From CAYJIX01 sp964370375 (GTDB lineage: Bacteria > Desulfobacterota > Desulfovibrionia > Desulfovibrionales > Desulfovibrionaceae), in contig CAYJIX010000008.1 in assembly GCA_964370375.1 (NCBI GenBank), positions 1 to 64,000 on the forward strand: a DNA stretch of 64,000 nucleotides, given 5' to 3'. The notes beneath the pieces are model-generated. The model saw nothing but the letters and a program-made list of their open reading frames with translations. It was not told where the DNA came from and ran no database searches. The stretch's first letter is position 1. Every line of letters starts with the position of its first letter. Below, piece by piece: positions 37,476 through 46,434 of this stretch. A program made the translations under genes and the position numbers.

Positions 37476-37530
37476 TACTCTTGTCAACACGTTCTAGTGA
37501 AGGTGTGATAAACGCCTCTTTGAAGAATGC

Positions 37531-38430
37531 TTATTGAGAAGGCTTGGTATAGCGAAGTTCATTCTCGGGGTATACAGGCAGGTCAGACGTGTGGACAAAA
37601 CGTTGTGCGTTTGGTGATGCGCTATGGTAGCGAGCTATATACGCAGGAGTAGTAACCCACATGGTCTCATTGGTACACGCTGTTTGCAATAAAGATTCAA
37701 GCAAACCAATGCGTATGCCACGTCCAATAATCCAGGGATGCATGGTTAACATACACAATTCGTTATGCCGCTGACAGTCAAGCAAGGCCCGAGTCCAGCG
37801 CTCTGTCACATCAGTTGTGGAAACGGGAATCCATTTATCACTCCCCCCACCATAATACCTAAAATACGGCACATCATCCAATGCCCATGAAATGGGGATT
37901 TCTGTAATTCCATCCATGGTATAAGGGTGATCATAGCCTGTTAAGGATGAATCAAAAAGCACATCATAGCGTTTAAGAATCTCAAGACATGCAGGTGTCA
38001 AATCCCACGCAGGGGCGCGAAATCCCACAGGATCGCAGCCTATTTGTTCCCTAAAAACGCCTATGGATGTTTCCAGTATTTCAACAAAAAAATCGGGAGC
38101 TATGGTCTGTACCATTTCGTGAACAACACCGTGCATGCCAATTTCATGCCCTCTGGCGGCAATGCTTGGTAAAATATCAGGAAACATTCTTGCTTCATGT
38201 GCTGAAACAAAAAAGCCTGCCTTCACATTATAACGGTCCAGCACGTCAAGAATGCGCAAAAGCCCTTTACGCGCCCCAAATCGGCGTTGTTCAAGTTCGT
38301 TGAGGCTTTTTATGCCTTCATGACGAAACCGCCATAACTGCCCACTTATCATGTCTACATCAAAGGTTGCAGAAAAAGCCGAATCGTACCCCTCTGGCCA
38401 GATATAATTGGAATAACTAGGTGTTTGCAT
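37531..38430 (-). CDS. polysaccharide deacetylase-family (PuuE-like) hydrolase
   Basis: A 299-residue NodB-fold protein. FDVDM at 23-27 supplies the catalytic aspartates, and GHEIGMHGVVHEM supplies the metal histidines. GFRAPAWDLTPACLEILKR is typical of the group that includes allantoinase PuuE and related C-N hydrolases, and MLTMHPWIIGR is near the C-terminus. There is no signal peptide, so a cytoplasmic small-molecule amide or cyclic-amide substrate is likelier than peptidoglycan. It is the last gene of a leftward run with SDR and TRAP genes. AAGGA precedes the ATG. Confidence 0.8.
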   Translation of the reverse strand: MQTPSYSNYIWPEGYDSAFSATFDVDMISGQLWRFRHEGIKSLNELEQRRFGARKGLLRILDVLDRYNVKAGFFVSAHEARMFPDILPSIAARGHEIGMHGVVHEMVQTIAPDFFVEILETSIGVFREQIGCDPVGFRAPAWDLTPACLEILKRYDVLFDSSLTGYDHPYTMDGITEIPISWALDDVPYFRYYGGGSDKWIPVSTTDVTERWTRALLDCQRHNELCMLTMHPWIIGRGIRIGLLESLLQTACTNETMWVTTPAYIARYHSASPNAQRFVHTSDLPVYPENELRYTKPSQ

Positions 38431-38513
38431 AACACGTCCTTGTAGTATGGAAAGGTCACGAAGTCTTTGACAGCGCGGTATGCGCTGCTTTAGCCATCAG
38501 ACTTTTTGACGTA

Positions 38514-39350
38514 TTAGGCTGGCGAATAGGCGAGGTAGCCTCCATCCACAGGCACGGTAATACCTGTGACAAAGCTAGAAGCATTAGAGCCAAGCCAAAG
38601 CACGGTTCCCATCATTTCCTTTGGATCGCCAAGGCGGCGCATGGGCGTTGAGTTCACACCTTTTTGAGCACGGGGAGCCAATGAACCGTCGTCATTGAAC
38701 AGCATTTGTGAAGCGCGATAATTGGGGAAAAAGCCGGGGGCAATGGCGTTTACTCTGATTTTTGGGTTCAAATCTTCAGCAATGTGCGCTGCTAGAGATT
38801 GTGTAAAATTGATGACACCGGCTTTTGCTGCAGCATAGGCTGTACGGCCTTGTAAGGGGCGTAAGCCGTTGGTGGATGTGCAGTTGATGATAGAGCCACC
38901 TTCAGGATTGTCTAACATTTTGGCACCATACAAAAGGCACGGCCAGATACAGCCACCAAAAAGGTTAAACGTCACCACATCAAATTGTGGTTGCAATTCA
39001 AGGTCAAAGATGCTTTTCCCATTACCCTTATAAACAGCGCCGTCCGAATTGCCGCCTGCAATGTTGACTACAATGTCAATATGCCCAAAATCGCGCATGA
39101 CATCATCGGCGTTTTGGCGGATTTCTTCCATTTCCATACAATTCACTTTATACAAGCGCACTGTTCCGGGAAAGTCTTGCATTTTGTCTGCAAGGGCTTG
39201 GGCTTTACCGATGCTATTATTATAAATCAAGGCCACATCCGCGCCTGCTGCGGCAAGTGCGTAGGCAGAAGCTCCTCCTAATGCTCCAGAAGCACCTGTG
39301 ATGATGGCGGTTTTTCCTTTTAAATCAAAGAGAGAGAATACCGATTCCAT
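38514..39350 (-). CDS. short-chain dehydrogenase, D-mannonate oxidoreductase-like
   Basis: A 278-residue classical SDR: TGASGALGG cofactor loop at about 18-26, NIAGG, catalytic tyrosine-lysine in AYAAAKAG, and a C-terminal GITVPVDGGYLA. Similarity in layout to SDRs that oxidise sugar acids such as mannonate is my impression; the insertion FNDDGSLAPRAQ before the active-site lid fits that group. The start follows GAGGTAGGT. It lies between dctM and the deacetylase gene on the same strand and probably acts on the transported compound. Confidence 0.8.
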   Translation of the reverse strand: MESVFSLFDLKGKTAIITGASGALGGASAYALAAAGADVALIYNNSIGKAQALADKMQDFPGTVRLYKVNCMEMEEIRQNADDVMRDFGHIDIVVNIAGGNSDGAVYKGNGKSIFDLELQPQFDVVTFNLFGGCIWPCLLYGAKMLDNPEGGSIINCTSTNGLRPLQGRTAYAAAKAGVINFTQSLAAHIAEDLNPKIRVNAIAPGFFPNYRASQMLFNDDGSLAPRAQKGVNSTPMRRLGDPKEMMGTVLWLGSNASSFVTGITVPVDGGYLAYSPA

Positions 39351-39534
39351 ACCTACCTCGCTGTGTGGTTAAAGTTGTTGAGTAAAGGTCTAGTGAGCAG
39401 AAAAAAACGAGTGCACCACGTGAGAAAGGATAAACTTGTTGTGAATAAAGATTGTTTGGAATATCCCTTGCCGCCGTATAAAGATGTTAAACATGCAGTC
39501 GTCGACGGCAAGGGGATGTTTTTATGCAGTGATT

Positions 39535-40878
39535 TTACAATCGTCCCATCATAAGGTCCGGTAAAAATGTGGCAATGACGGGGAAAATAAAAAGCAAGGC
39601 CAAGACAATAAGGTCGCAAAGTAAAAAGGGCAAACAGCCCATATAGGCATCTTCCACGCTGACTTCTTCCACTTCTCGTACCGATCCCACAAGGCCAAAT
39701 ACGTTCATGCCAACAGGCGGCGAAACAGCTGCAATTTCATTCAGTTTCATGGCAACAATACAGAACCAAATGGGATTGATGCCCAATTTAACGATGATGG
39801 GGAACAATACAGGAAGGGTTAAGGCAAAAATGGAGGTTTGGTTCATGAACATGCCAAGGAAAAACCAAATTACCAAAATAAAGGCAACAGCCACATAAGG
39901 ATGCACCTGCCAAGTGAGCAGAAAATCCGCCACTCGTGTGGGGAGCTGGGTAATAGCTAAAAAGCGGCTGAACACCATGGCTGTGACCACGATAAAAAGG
40001 ATCATGGTTGTGGCGCGAGCGGCTTCGCGCATGGATTCATTGATCTGGCTGAACTTGCGCAACCCACCTGTTACAAAGCCAAGGATCAGCGCGCCAAGTG
40101 CGCCAACTGCGCCGGCCTCTGTGGCAGTAAAAAGGCCTGCATACAGCCCGCCAAGTACAACCGTTGCCAAAAGGAGAATAGGCCATAATTGCACAGCTGC
40201 GCCAATGCGCTGCGGCATGCGCACAGAAAGCTCTTTTTCTGTAATGGGTGCAAGGGCAGGATTGCGTTTTGCACGAACATACATGGAAATGGCGTACACA
40301 ATAGCCGTTAAAATACCTGGAATAAAACCTGAAAAAAACAATTCTACAATGGAAATGCCTGTAAACATAGAAAAGATGATAAACATGCCGGATGGCGGGA
40401 TCATACAAGCAAAGGTACCGGCAGAGGCAATGCTGCCAAGGGCAAAACGTTTGTCATAGTTATATTGGCGCATGGAAGGATAAGCTAGACGTCCAAAAAT
40501 GGCAGCTGTTGCGATGGTAGAACCGCAAATGGCACCAAAAATGGCGCTACCAAAGGCAGAGGCAATGGCAAGGCTGGCAGGGAGCCTTGCACAAATGGTA
40601 TGCACGCTTTCAAAGGCGGTACGCGCAAATCCCCCATGGGCAGCCAACGCCCCCATGAGCATGAACATTGGCAAGACCGTGAAGGTTGGTATGGCTAAAA
40701 AATTAAACATGGTTTCGCCGCCAAGCCCAAGGGTTGCACGAAAACTTGTTAATAAATACGTGCCACCTAGGCCAACAACAAGGAACGCCACGCTAAGGTG
40801 CACCCCTGCAAAAATCATAATAAGCAAGACTGTAATGCCAATGATGCCTATAAACAGATTGTACTCCAATCCAAACAT
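39535..40878 (-). CDS. dctM: TRAP transporter large permease (DctM-like)
   Basis: A 447-residue integral membrane protein with about 12 hydrophobic segments, typical of DctM. Conserved stretches include FAGVHLSVAFLVVG near the N-terminus, FGAICGSTIATAAIFG, and MKLNEIAAVSPPVGMNVF near the C-terminus. It is the sodium-coupled channel of a TRAP system taking up carboxylate-type solutes. AAGGAGATTTTC precedes the ATG. It is separated from dctQ by 169 bases that contain a perfect hairpin. Confidence 0.93.
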   Translation of the reverse strand: MFGLEYNLFIGIIGITVLLIMIFAGVHLSVAFLVVGLGGTYLLTSFRATLGLGGETMFNFLAIPTFTVLPMFMLMGALAAHGGFARTAFESVHTICARLPASLAIASAFGSAIFGAICGSTIATAAIFGRLAYPSMRQYNYDKRFALGSIASAGTFACMIPPSGMFIIFSMFTGISIVELFFSGFIPGILTAIVYAISMYVRAKRNPALAPITEKELSVRMPQRIGAAVQLWPILLLATVVLGGLYAGLFTATEAGAVGALGALILGFVTGGLRKFSQINESMREAARATTMILFIVVTAMVFSRFLAITQLPTRVADFLLTWQVHPYVAVAFILVIWFFLGMFMNQTSIFALTLPVLFPIIVKLGINPIWFCIVAMKLNEIAAVSPPVGMNVFGLVGSVREVEEVSVEDAYMGCLPFLLCDLIVLALLFIFPVIATFLPDLMMGRL

Positions 40879-40922
40879 GAAAATCTCCTTTATGGGCCTC
40901 AGGTTTCGTTGTCGTTGACGCG

Positions 40923-40944
40923 GTAAGCACTTTTTTGTGCTTAC
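40923..40944. repeat. intercistronic hairpin between dctQ and dctM
   Basis: GTAAGCAC-TTTTTT-GTGCTTAC is a perfect 8-base stem. It lacks a T-tract on the minus strand, so it looks like a processing or stability element, not a terminator. Confidence 0.5.
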
Positions 40945-41047
40945 TTGTTATAGATTATGAGGTGGCGTTTGATCCTTGGCCGTGTTTAAGGCATATCGTT
41001 TTCGGTACCAATGAGCGCCGGCACAAGCAATGTTGCCACGGTTACGC

Positions 41048-41551
41048 CTATAAAGGCGAACGAACTGTGTTTTCTGAACGATAATTAGCAATTTCAATAA
41101 CTAAGTTGTAGAAAATCTGAATGGTATATAAAACAAGACCAAACGACATAAGGCACCTTGTGGGCCAGGTAAAGATGATCAAGTCCCCTGCCACAAAAGC
41201 CCCATCACCTCTATAGGCTATAAGGGTAGCACGGATACAGGCATAGGTTAAAAAAATGATAGTTGGCAAAGAAATGAGCGAACATATAATACGCGTAAAG
41301 GCACTTCTTTTTACGGGCAGTCGATCAAGCACCAGCGTCACGCGCACATGGCCATCTTTTTCTTCACAATAACCAAGGCCTAAAAAGATGGCGGCAACAA
41401 CGATGAGGATGCTTACTTCAAGAATGCCAAGAACAGAATACCCCATATTGCGTATGATCAAATCAGACATGCTTAAAATCATAATAATAATAAGCATGTA
41501 GCCGCTTACTGCGGAGCAAATAGCATTAAGAATGTGAATCAGTTTTTTCAT
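41048..41551 (-). CDS. dctQ: TRAP transporter small permease (DctQ-like)
   Basis: A 167-residue protein with four predicted membrane segments and the DctQ layout: an N-terminal segment ICSAVSGYMLIIIMILSM, a polar loop with CEEKDGHVRVTLVLDRLP, and two C-terminal segments. It pairs with DctM. AAGGGGATAGCTGC precedes the ATG. It ends 169 bases before dctM, which is unusually far for these genes; just past its stop a different frame encodes a hydrophobic stretch (see findings). Confidence 0.88.
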   Translation of the reverse strand: MKKLIHILNAICSAVSGYMLIIIMILSMSDLIIRNMGYSVLGILEVSILIVVAAIFLGLGYCEEKDGHVRVTLVLDRLPVKRSAFTRIICSLISLPTIIFLTYACIRATLIAYRGDGAFVAGDLIIFTWPTRCLMSFGLVLYTIQIFYNLVIEIANYRSENTVRSPL

Positions 41552-41692
41552 GCAGCTATCCCCTTTTTGTGGGCATGTGTAGAGAGAACCTGCAAAGCAG
41601 AAGGCATCAGCATCATTTTAAAAGGCTTTGAGTCCAGCAATTTGATGCAGAGCTTTTAAGACGTTTTGTACTCGATAAAAAACAGAGAAGAA

Positions 41693-41738
41693 GAGTGCAT
41701 TTTTACGAAAGTGCAAAACTTTTTATAAAAATGCACTC
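41693..41738 (-). terminator. attenuator-like hairpin after dctP
   Basis: Arms of 13 bases (GAGTGCATTTTTA at 41693-41705 and its complement at 41726-41738) pair perfectly. On the minus strand the hairpin is followed by TTCTTCTCTGTTTTTT. Located between dctP and dctQ, it would let the binding protein be made in excess over the permeases. Confidence 0.65.
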
Positions 41739-41793
41739 CTTACTTGAACAAGGCCATAGGATCTGCTCATGCATTATCCATTGGCGTAGTGAT

Positions 41794-42855
41794 CTATTTG
41801 CCTTCTTCTGCTTTTACAGCAGCATCACGAATGGCGTAAATGGTTTCAAGCTTTTTACGGCTGTCTTTAAGGCCTGCATCTGTGGCTTCTTTGACCCATG
41901 TTTCAAAGTTGGCCTTGTTGCCTTCAAGTCCTGTCCATGTTTCAATAAATTCAGGACCGGCGACAGTTACATTATACTTGGGATTGGCTTCCCATTTTTT
42001 CAAAATGTTTTCCAACAGCTCGTTGTAGCGTTCTGCAAATTTTACACGGGCAGAAGCAGCAGCTTTATGGATGACTTCTTGTAATTCTTTAGGCAGGCTA
42101 TTGTAGGCATCGGCATTGATGCTCATGTAATAAGGGGTGCTTACAGGGAATTCGCGAACAAGCAAAGCATAGGGAGCCACTTCAAGCATGCCCATCATGT
42201 CTGTAGCGTCAACGCTTAGCAGCACTGAATCAAGGGCATTGGTCTGGAATGACATGGGCACGTCAGATAACGGCATGGAAATGGGCGTGGCTTTGGAATC
42301 TTTAAGCAGGGCAAGCAGCCAACGGGCAGCCGCGCGTGACTTTGTGCCGGCAAAATCAGCAACCTTGGTTATGGGTTTGGTGCTGATAACTACATAGTGG
42401 GTCACGTTATAGTTGTAGATAAGCTTTTGGTTGTAGCGTTCAATTTCTGCATCAAGTTCCGGAAGCTCTTTAAAGCAATCGTCAAAAAACTCCAGTCGAC
42501 GGATATAGTCAACAGGAAGTTGCATGAGCAAGGAAAAGGCATTGTTTAAAATCAATTGGCGGGGATAGAAATTGGGGTTGATCTGACCAATATCAATGAT
42601 GCCGTCTTGTACAGACAACAAACCTTCTTGGTTGTTGACCAATACGCCCCCCCAGGAACGGTTAAAAGCGATTTCTCCGTTGCTAAGGGTTTCAATTTCT
42701 TTCAAAAACATGTCTTCGGCAATGCCCCTAAGGCTTTCCGGCGTGGCTGTTGTGCCGTAGGTAAACGTGTACTTTGCAGCCTCGACAGAAGACAGTTGCG
42801 GTGCGCACATGAACACTGCAAAAATCAGTAAAGCCAGTCTGAATACCGTTTTCAT
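41794..42855 (-). CDS. dctP: TRAP transporter solute-binding protein (DctP-like)
   Basis: A 353-residue periplasmic protein with a signal peptide (basic MKTVFRLA, hydrophobic core, cleavage likely after VEA or AA). The mature part has the DctP-type elements TPESLRGIAEDMFLKEIETLSNGEI-like N-terminal lobe, VADFAGTKSRAAARW, where the arginine commonly binds the ligand carboxylate, and DVPMSFQTNALDSV. It delivers an acid-type ligand to DctQM. AGGAGAGG precedes the start. An attenuator-like hairpin follows it. Confidence 0.92.
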   Translation of the reverse strand: MKTVFRLALLIFAVFMCAPQLSSVEAAKYTFTYGTTATPESLRGIAEDMFLKEIETLSNGEIAFNRSWGGVLVNNQEGLLSVQDGIIDIGQINPNFYPRQLILNNAFSLLMQLPVDYIRRLEFFDDCFKELPELDAEIERYNQKLIYNYNVTHYVVISTKPITKVADFAGTKSRAAARWLLALLKDSKATPISMPLSDVPMSFQTNALDSVLLSVDATDMMGMLEVAPYALLVREFPVSTPYYMSINADAYNSLPKELQEVIHKAAASARVKFAERYNELLENILKKWEANPKYNVTVAGPEFIETWTGLEGNKANFETWVKEATDAGLKDSRKKLETIYAIRDAAVKAEEGK

Positions 42856-42964
42856 ACATCCTCTCCTGTTAATGTTATAGGCTTATGGTGTTATTACCTT
42901 AAAACCAAAAATAGTAAGCTATTGTAGCTGGTAATCTTTTAAACTTGGCAAAAGTAGATGCGAC

Positions 42965-43762
42965 CTAAACGCTGGTTGGCTTTTTCTTGTCAATAAAAAC
43001 TGTTCTGTTGCCAATGGCATTGCCACCGTCAACGGAAAGCACAGCCCCTGTGATGAAAGAAGCCATATCACTTGACAAATACAGCACAGCCCCCGGCGCA
43101 TCTTCTGGCTCGGAACAACGACCAAGGGGGATGTTGGCTACGGTACTTTCAAAGTGGCTGCCGCCTGTGGGGTTGTACTGGCTTCCCGGGGCAAAGCCGG
43201 GTTCAACGGCATTGACACGAATGCCATATTCGGCAAGTTCTAGTGCAAGCCCAAGGGTGAGCCTGTTTTGTGCTGTCTTGGATACGCAGTAAGGTACAGA
43301 GGTGGTGCGCATTTTGCGCGCAGCCCCTGAGGAAATGTTGATCATGCTTCCTTTAACATCGCGCCGAATCATCAATTTTGCCATTTCGCGGCAAATAAGA
43401 AAAGGAGCACGAAGGTTTACATTCATAATGCGATCCCATAATTCCACATCCATATCCAGCATGAAATCATATTGATAGACCCCTGCAACGTTCACCACAA
43501 TATCAGGTGCGCCCCAAGCTTTTTCAATTTCGCCTACCATGGAAGTTATGGCGTCGGGGCTGCATAAATCCGCCGGCAAAAGCAAGGGTGGCGTTGGTGC
43601 CTGAAGTTTTTGCGCGCAACTTTCAAGGTGATCAAGGCGCACATCAGAAAGTGCAAGCAGGGCACCTTCACGCAAAAAGGCTTCGGCAATCCACGTGCCA
43701 AAGATCCCGCAAGCGCCTGTGATGAAAACTTTTTTACCTTGTAATTCAGGAAAGCGTGTCAT
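42965..43762 (-). CDS. short-chain dehydrogenase
   Basis: A 265-residue SDR: TGACGIFG cofactor loop near residues 16-23, SDVRLDH for NAD(H) specificity, NVAGVYQ, YCVSKTAQ with catalytic tyrosine and lysine, and a C-terminal TGAVLSVDGGNAI. The product class is a polyol or hydroxy-acid dehydrogenase; the exact substrate is unknown. The ATG at 43762 with AAGGAC is chosen over an in-frame ATG at 43795. It lies between the M28-like gene and dctP in one leftward run, so it is likely to act on the TRAP substrate or product. Confidence 0.82.
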   Translation of the reverse strand: MTRFPELQGKKVFITGACGIFGTWIAEAFLREGALLALSDVRLDHLESCAQKLQAPTPPLLLPADLCSPDAITSMVGEIEKAWGAPDIVVNVAGVYQYDFMLDMDVELWDRIMNVNLRAPFLICREMAKLMIRRDVKGSMINISSGAARKMRTTSVPYCVSKTAQNRLTLGLALELAEYGIRVNAVEPGFAPGSQYNPTGGSHFESTVANIPLGRCSEPEDAPGAVLYLSSDMASFITGAVLSVDGGNAIGNRTVFIDKKKPTSV

Positions 43763-43883
43763 GATACCTGTCCTTTGCTTAAAGTGCAGTGTCAAAGAAA
43801 GAGTGGGAAGTGCTGTGCAGATCCAGCCTCATGTTACCTTGTCCGCAAAAAACTAAACGTGTGAACTTTGATGCTGCAAACGT

Positions 43884-45656
43884 CTACATATTGTTTTGCA
43901 AAAGGCGCAAGGCCTCTACAATATTTTGCGTGATCTTGTTACAGCGTTTTGTAAGCTTTGTTGTCAGTAGATGATCTTGGCAGCTGCCTTTTTCGCAATC
44001 TGCTAAAAGCAAGGCGTCCTGCAATAAAGGCAATAATCGTGTGGGCACAGCGCGTTCTTGCTCTGATTGGTCAACACTGCTGTACAATGAAGGCGTAAGC
44101 AGGCGGCATAGCGTAAGCTGGGTGCGAAGCAGTTTATTTGCTTCATCTTCTTGTAAGGGCTGTGCACATTTTTTGCTAAAGTTTTTGGCTGCATCTTGAA
44201 GCTCTGCAATCTTGTTCTTTAATGGGGTAAAGTCAAAGCGATCTTGCGCAGCTTCTGCGTATTCGCGCAGTTCCAGCAGATAATCATCGGCAATGCATGA
44301 AAAATCATACGGCAACACTGTGCATGTTGTAAGCCGATGCATGATATTCCAATAAATCCTTGTATCTTCTAAAAGGACAGCCGGATCCATTTTATCAAGA
44401 GTGTCTTCGATGGTATGCCACCACCACGCGCCTGCACAGCCGCTGGCATAGGTGCAAAAATTTGGGTCGGAGGGTTCAAGCATGCTGTAAGCACTAAGAG
44501 CTGTTACCCCGATGCCTACAAAGGCTTGATCAGAAGCACGGTTTGGGCGCAATCTGTCGGTGTATTTGCCCGGATGCCTTGCTTTAGTAAACGCGCCTTG
44601 ATGAGTTGTTAAACTGGAATAGGTTGCCCATTCTTTGATGCAATCCTCATTGAACGCGCTTACTTCCGCTGTTTGGTCTTGAGGCGCGTACACAGTGGCT
44701 CCAAGGACGCCCGGGGAATCTACATTATAATACGCGATGCAATTGTCTAGAATGTCTTGGTAAAAGGCATCTGCGTACCACGCAGAACCTGCATAGCGTG
44801 CTTGCGAGTGCCCTGGCCACCAGCATATCCGTACGCCAAAATGTAACGTTTCCTTATGACGGTGGAACAATTTGGCCAGCTCGATAAGAAGGCTACTCCC
44901 TGTGGCATTGTCTGTGGCACCGTCAAACCAGGTGCAATAATGTGCGCCCACTAACAGAAATTCAGGACGTTTCCCGGGAATTTCTACGCAGGGTAAAGGC
45001 ATGGTTTTCCAGCCTTCATCAAGGGCTGTATGCATGCAAACGCGCGCGTCACCCTCTTGGCATAGCTTTGCAAGGCGTGCGCCATCTTCAGCATTGACAG
45101 AAACAACAGGAAGGCGCGGCATTTGCCCATAGGTATCAACCGTTGGATTGCCCCACACGGGAGAGAGGGTCAGCCTATGTTGGCGACGGCTTTGAGAGCA
45201 ACAAATAAGCCCTGCACAACCTCTGCGTAGGGCTTCTTGTGCCAACGCTCCACGCGGAAGCTGGTTGACAAGGGCGATTTTTCCGCAAACATCTTTGGCC
45301 ATCCACTCTTCAGGAGTGCCACGTCCGACATCGACAAGTTCGGCGTCTAAGCCTTGCTCCTTTGTGCTTGCCGAAAAGGAAACGCTAAGGGCTTCTATGG
45401 TCATTTTTTGGGGAGCTATAACATGAAGTGACGCATCAAGGGGTAGGCTTGCAAACCCTTTAAATTCATAGGTAGTCGGGGATAGGCCCGCCTCTTTAAG
45501 TTGCTGTATGATATAGTCGCAGTTGGCTTTTTCAGCTTGTGAGCCTGATAGCCTTTCTCCGCAGGAGCACATCTGGCGGACATGTTCTGCCAAAAGGTCA
45601 CTTGTTACAGAAGAACCATTATCTACACCCCAAAAACCACAGCCTAGCGTATTCAT
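43884..45656 (-). CDS. M28-like metallohydrolase with altered active site
   Basis: A 590-residue cytoplasmic protein. Residues 60-215 include a PA-like insert. GAHYCTWFDGATDNATG at 237-252 supplies the M28 metal ligands H239 and D249. D313 (NVDSPG) and a late WWHTIEDTLDKMD supply the rest. The EE-X-G-L-X-G-S element that holds the catalytic glutamate reads PGHSQARYAGS at 281-291 instead, so both glutamates are missing. The protein could be a distinct amidohydrolase subgroup or use another base. A helical C-terminal extension (about 480-590) is unassigned. The start follows GAGGATG. It is probably the first gene of the SDR-TRAP-SDR-deacetylase run. Confidence 0.75.
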   Translation of the reverse strand: MNTLGCGFWGVDNGSSVTSDLLAEHVRQMCSCGERLSGSQAEKANCDYIIQQLKEAGLSPTTYEFKGFASLPLDASLHVIAPQKMTIEALSVSFSASTKEQGLDAELVDVGRGTPEEWMAKDVCGKIALVNQLPRGALAQEALRRGCAGLICCSQSRRQHRLTLSPVWGNPTVDTYGQMPRLPVVSVNAEDGARLAKLCQEGDARVCMHTALDEGWKTMPLPCVEIPGKRPEFLLVGAHYCTWFDGATDNATGSSLLIELAKLFHRHKETLHFGVRICWWPGHSQARYAGSAWYADAFYQDILDNCIAYYNVDSPGVLGATVYAPQDQTAEVSAFNEDCIKEWATYSSLTTHQGAFTKARHPGKYTDRLRPNRASDQAFVGIGVTALSAYSMLEPSDPNFCTYASGCAGAWWWHTIEDTLDKMDPAVLLEDTRIYWNIMHRLTTCTVLPYDFSCIADDYLLELREYAEAAQDRFDFTPLKNKIAELQDAAKNFSKKCAQPLQEDEANKLLRTQLTLCRLLTPSLYSSVDQSEQERAVPTRLLPLLQDALLLADCEKGSCQDHLLTTKLTKRCNKITQNIVEALRLLQNNM

Positions 45657-45966
45657 ACAGCATCCTCGTAGCTTGAGTTGATTATTTGTGATTCTAAAAG
45701 CAGGTCTAGAGCAAAGCATCTTTTTTTGCAAGAGCAAAATGCTTGCTTGCGTCATCGAAGATGGTTTTGACAGAAAAAATTGTTGTATTTATTTAAAATA
45801 TAAAGAGAAATTTTACGCAGAAATTCAGCGCAAAGTTGCGACGGCTTTGTTAAAAAAAGAACAAAACGCTTGACTTTGAAAACGGATCCATACGAACATC
45901 AGTGCATATGGAAAACGGATCGAGCAAACTCATTATATGCATGCAAAACTTGGTTTAGGAGGCAGC
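45657..45966. other. divergent intergenic region with direct repeats
   Basis: A 310-base gap between the leftward M28-like gene and rightward yjbQ. It holds an exact 11-base direct repeat GAAAACGGATC at 45878-45888 and 45911-45921, whose starts are 33 bases (three helical turns) apart, and a TTGACT upstream at about 45870-45875. These could be activator sites for yjbQ. A 61-codon plus-strand frame at 45688-45873 looks like chance. Confidence 0.4.
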
Positions 45967-46368
45967 ATGGAAATCGTAACTATACAGACAACCAAACGCG
46001 AACAGCTTGTATCTATAAGTAGCGAAGTCACCAAAATGGCGCAGTCTTGCTTGCAAAAAGCAACAAAAGAACATGGCGCCATCCTGCTGTTTTGTCCGCA
46101 TACCACGTGTGGTTTGACCATCAATGAAGGTGCTGACCCAGATGTAGCTGCTGATATGGTTGCCTTTTTGCAACGCCTTGTCCCTCAAAACCCACATTTT
46201 AGGCACCGCGAAGGCAACAGCGATGCCCATATAAAGGCCAGCTTCTTGGGATCATCATTATACGTGCCTGTAGAACAAGGCCGTCTTCGCCTTGGCACAT
46301 GGCAAACCATTTATCTTTTTGAAGGGGATGGGCCGCGCAAACGTGAGGTATGGCTTAGCCTGCTTTAA
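45967..46368 (+). CDS. yjbQ: YjbQ/UPF0047 family protein
   Basis: A 133-residue member of UPF0047. HTTCGLTINE around residues 45-54 and HFRHREGNSDAHIKASFLGSS around 77-97 carry the conserved histidines, and LGTWQTIYLFEGDGPR is near the C-terminus. Some members have thiamine-phosphate synthase-like activity in vitro, but the physiological role is uncertain. The start at 45967 is fixed by AGGAGG; an in-frame ATG 30 bases upstream is rejected. Confidence 0.9.
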   Translation: MEIVTIQTTKREQLVSISSEVTKMAQSCLQKATKEHGAILLFCPHTTCGLTINEGADPDVAADMVAFLQRLVPQNPHFRHREGNSDAHIKASFLGSSLYVPVEQGRLRLGTWQTIYLFEGDGPRKREVWLSLL

Positions 46369-46434
46369 AAAGCACCGGTAAAAGGATGCTTCTTTATGCG
46401 TGCAGAACATAGTCTAACATAATAAATGATTACG

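Noticed and set aside
45688..45873. 61-codon plus-strand frame between the M28-like gene and yjbQ
   Set aside because: No ribosome site, no family and low-information AT-rich sequence; treated as chance.
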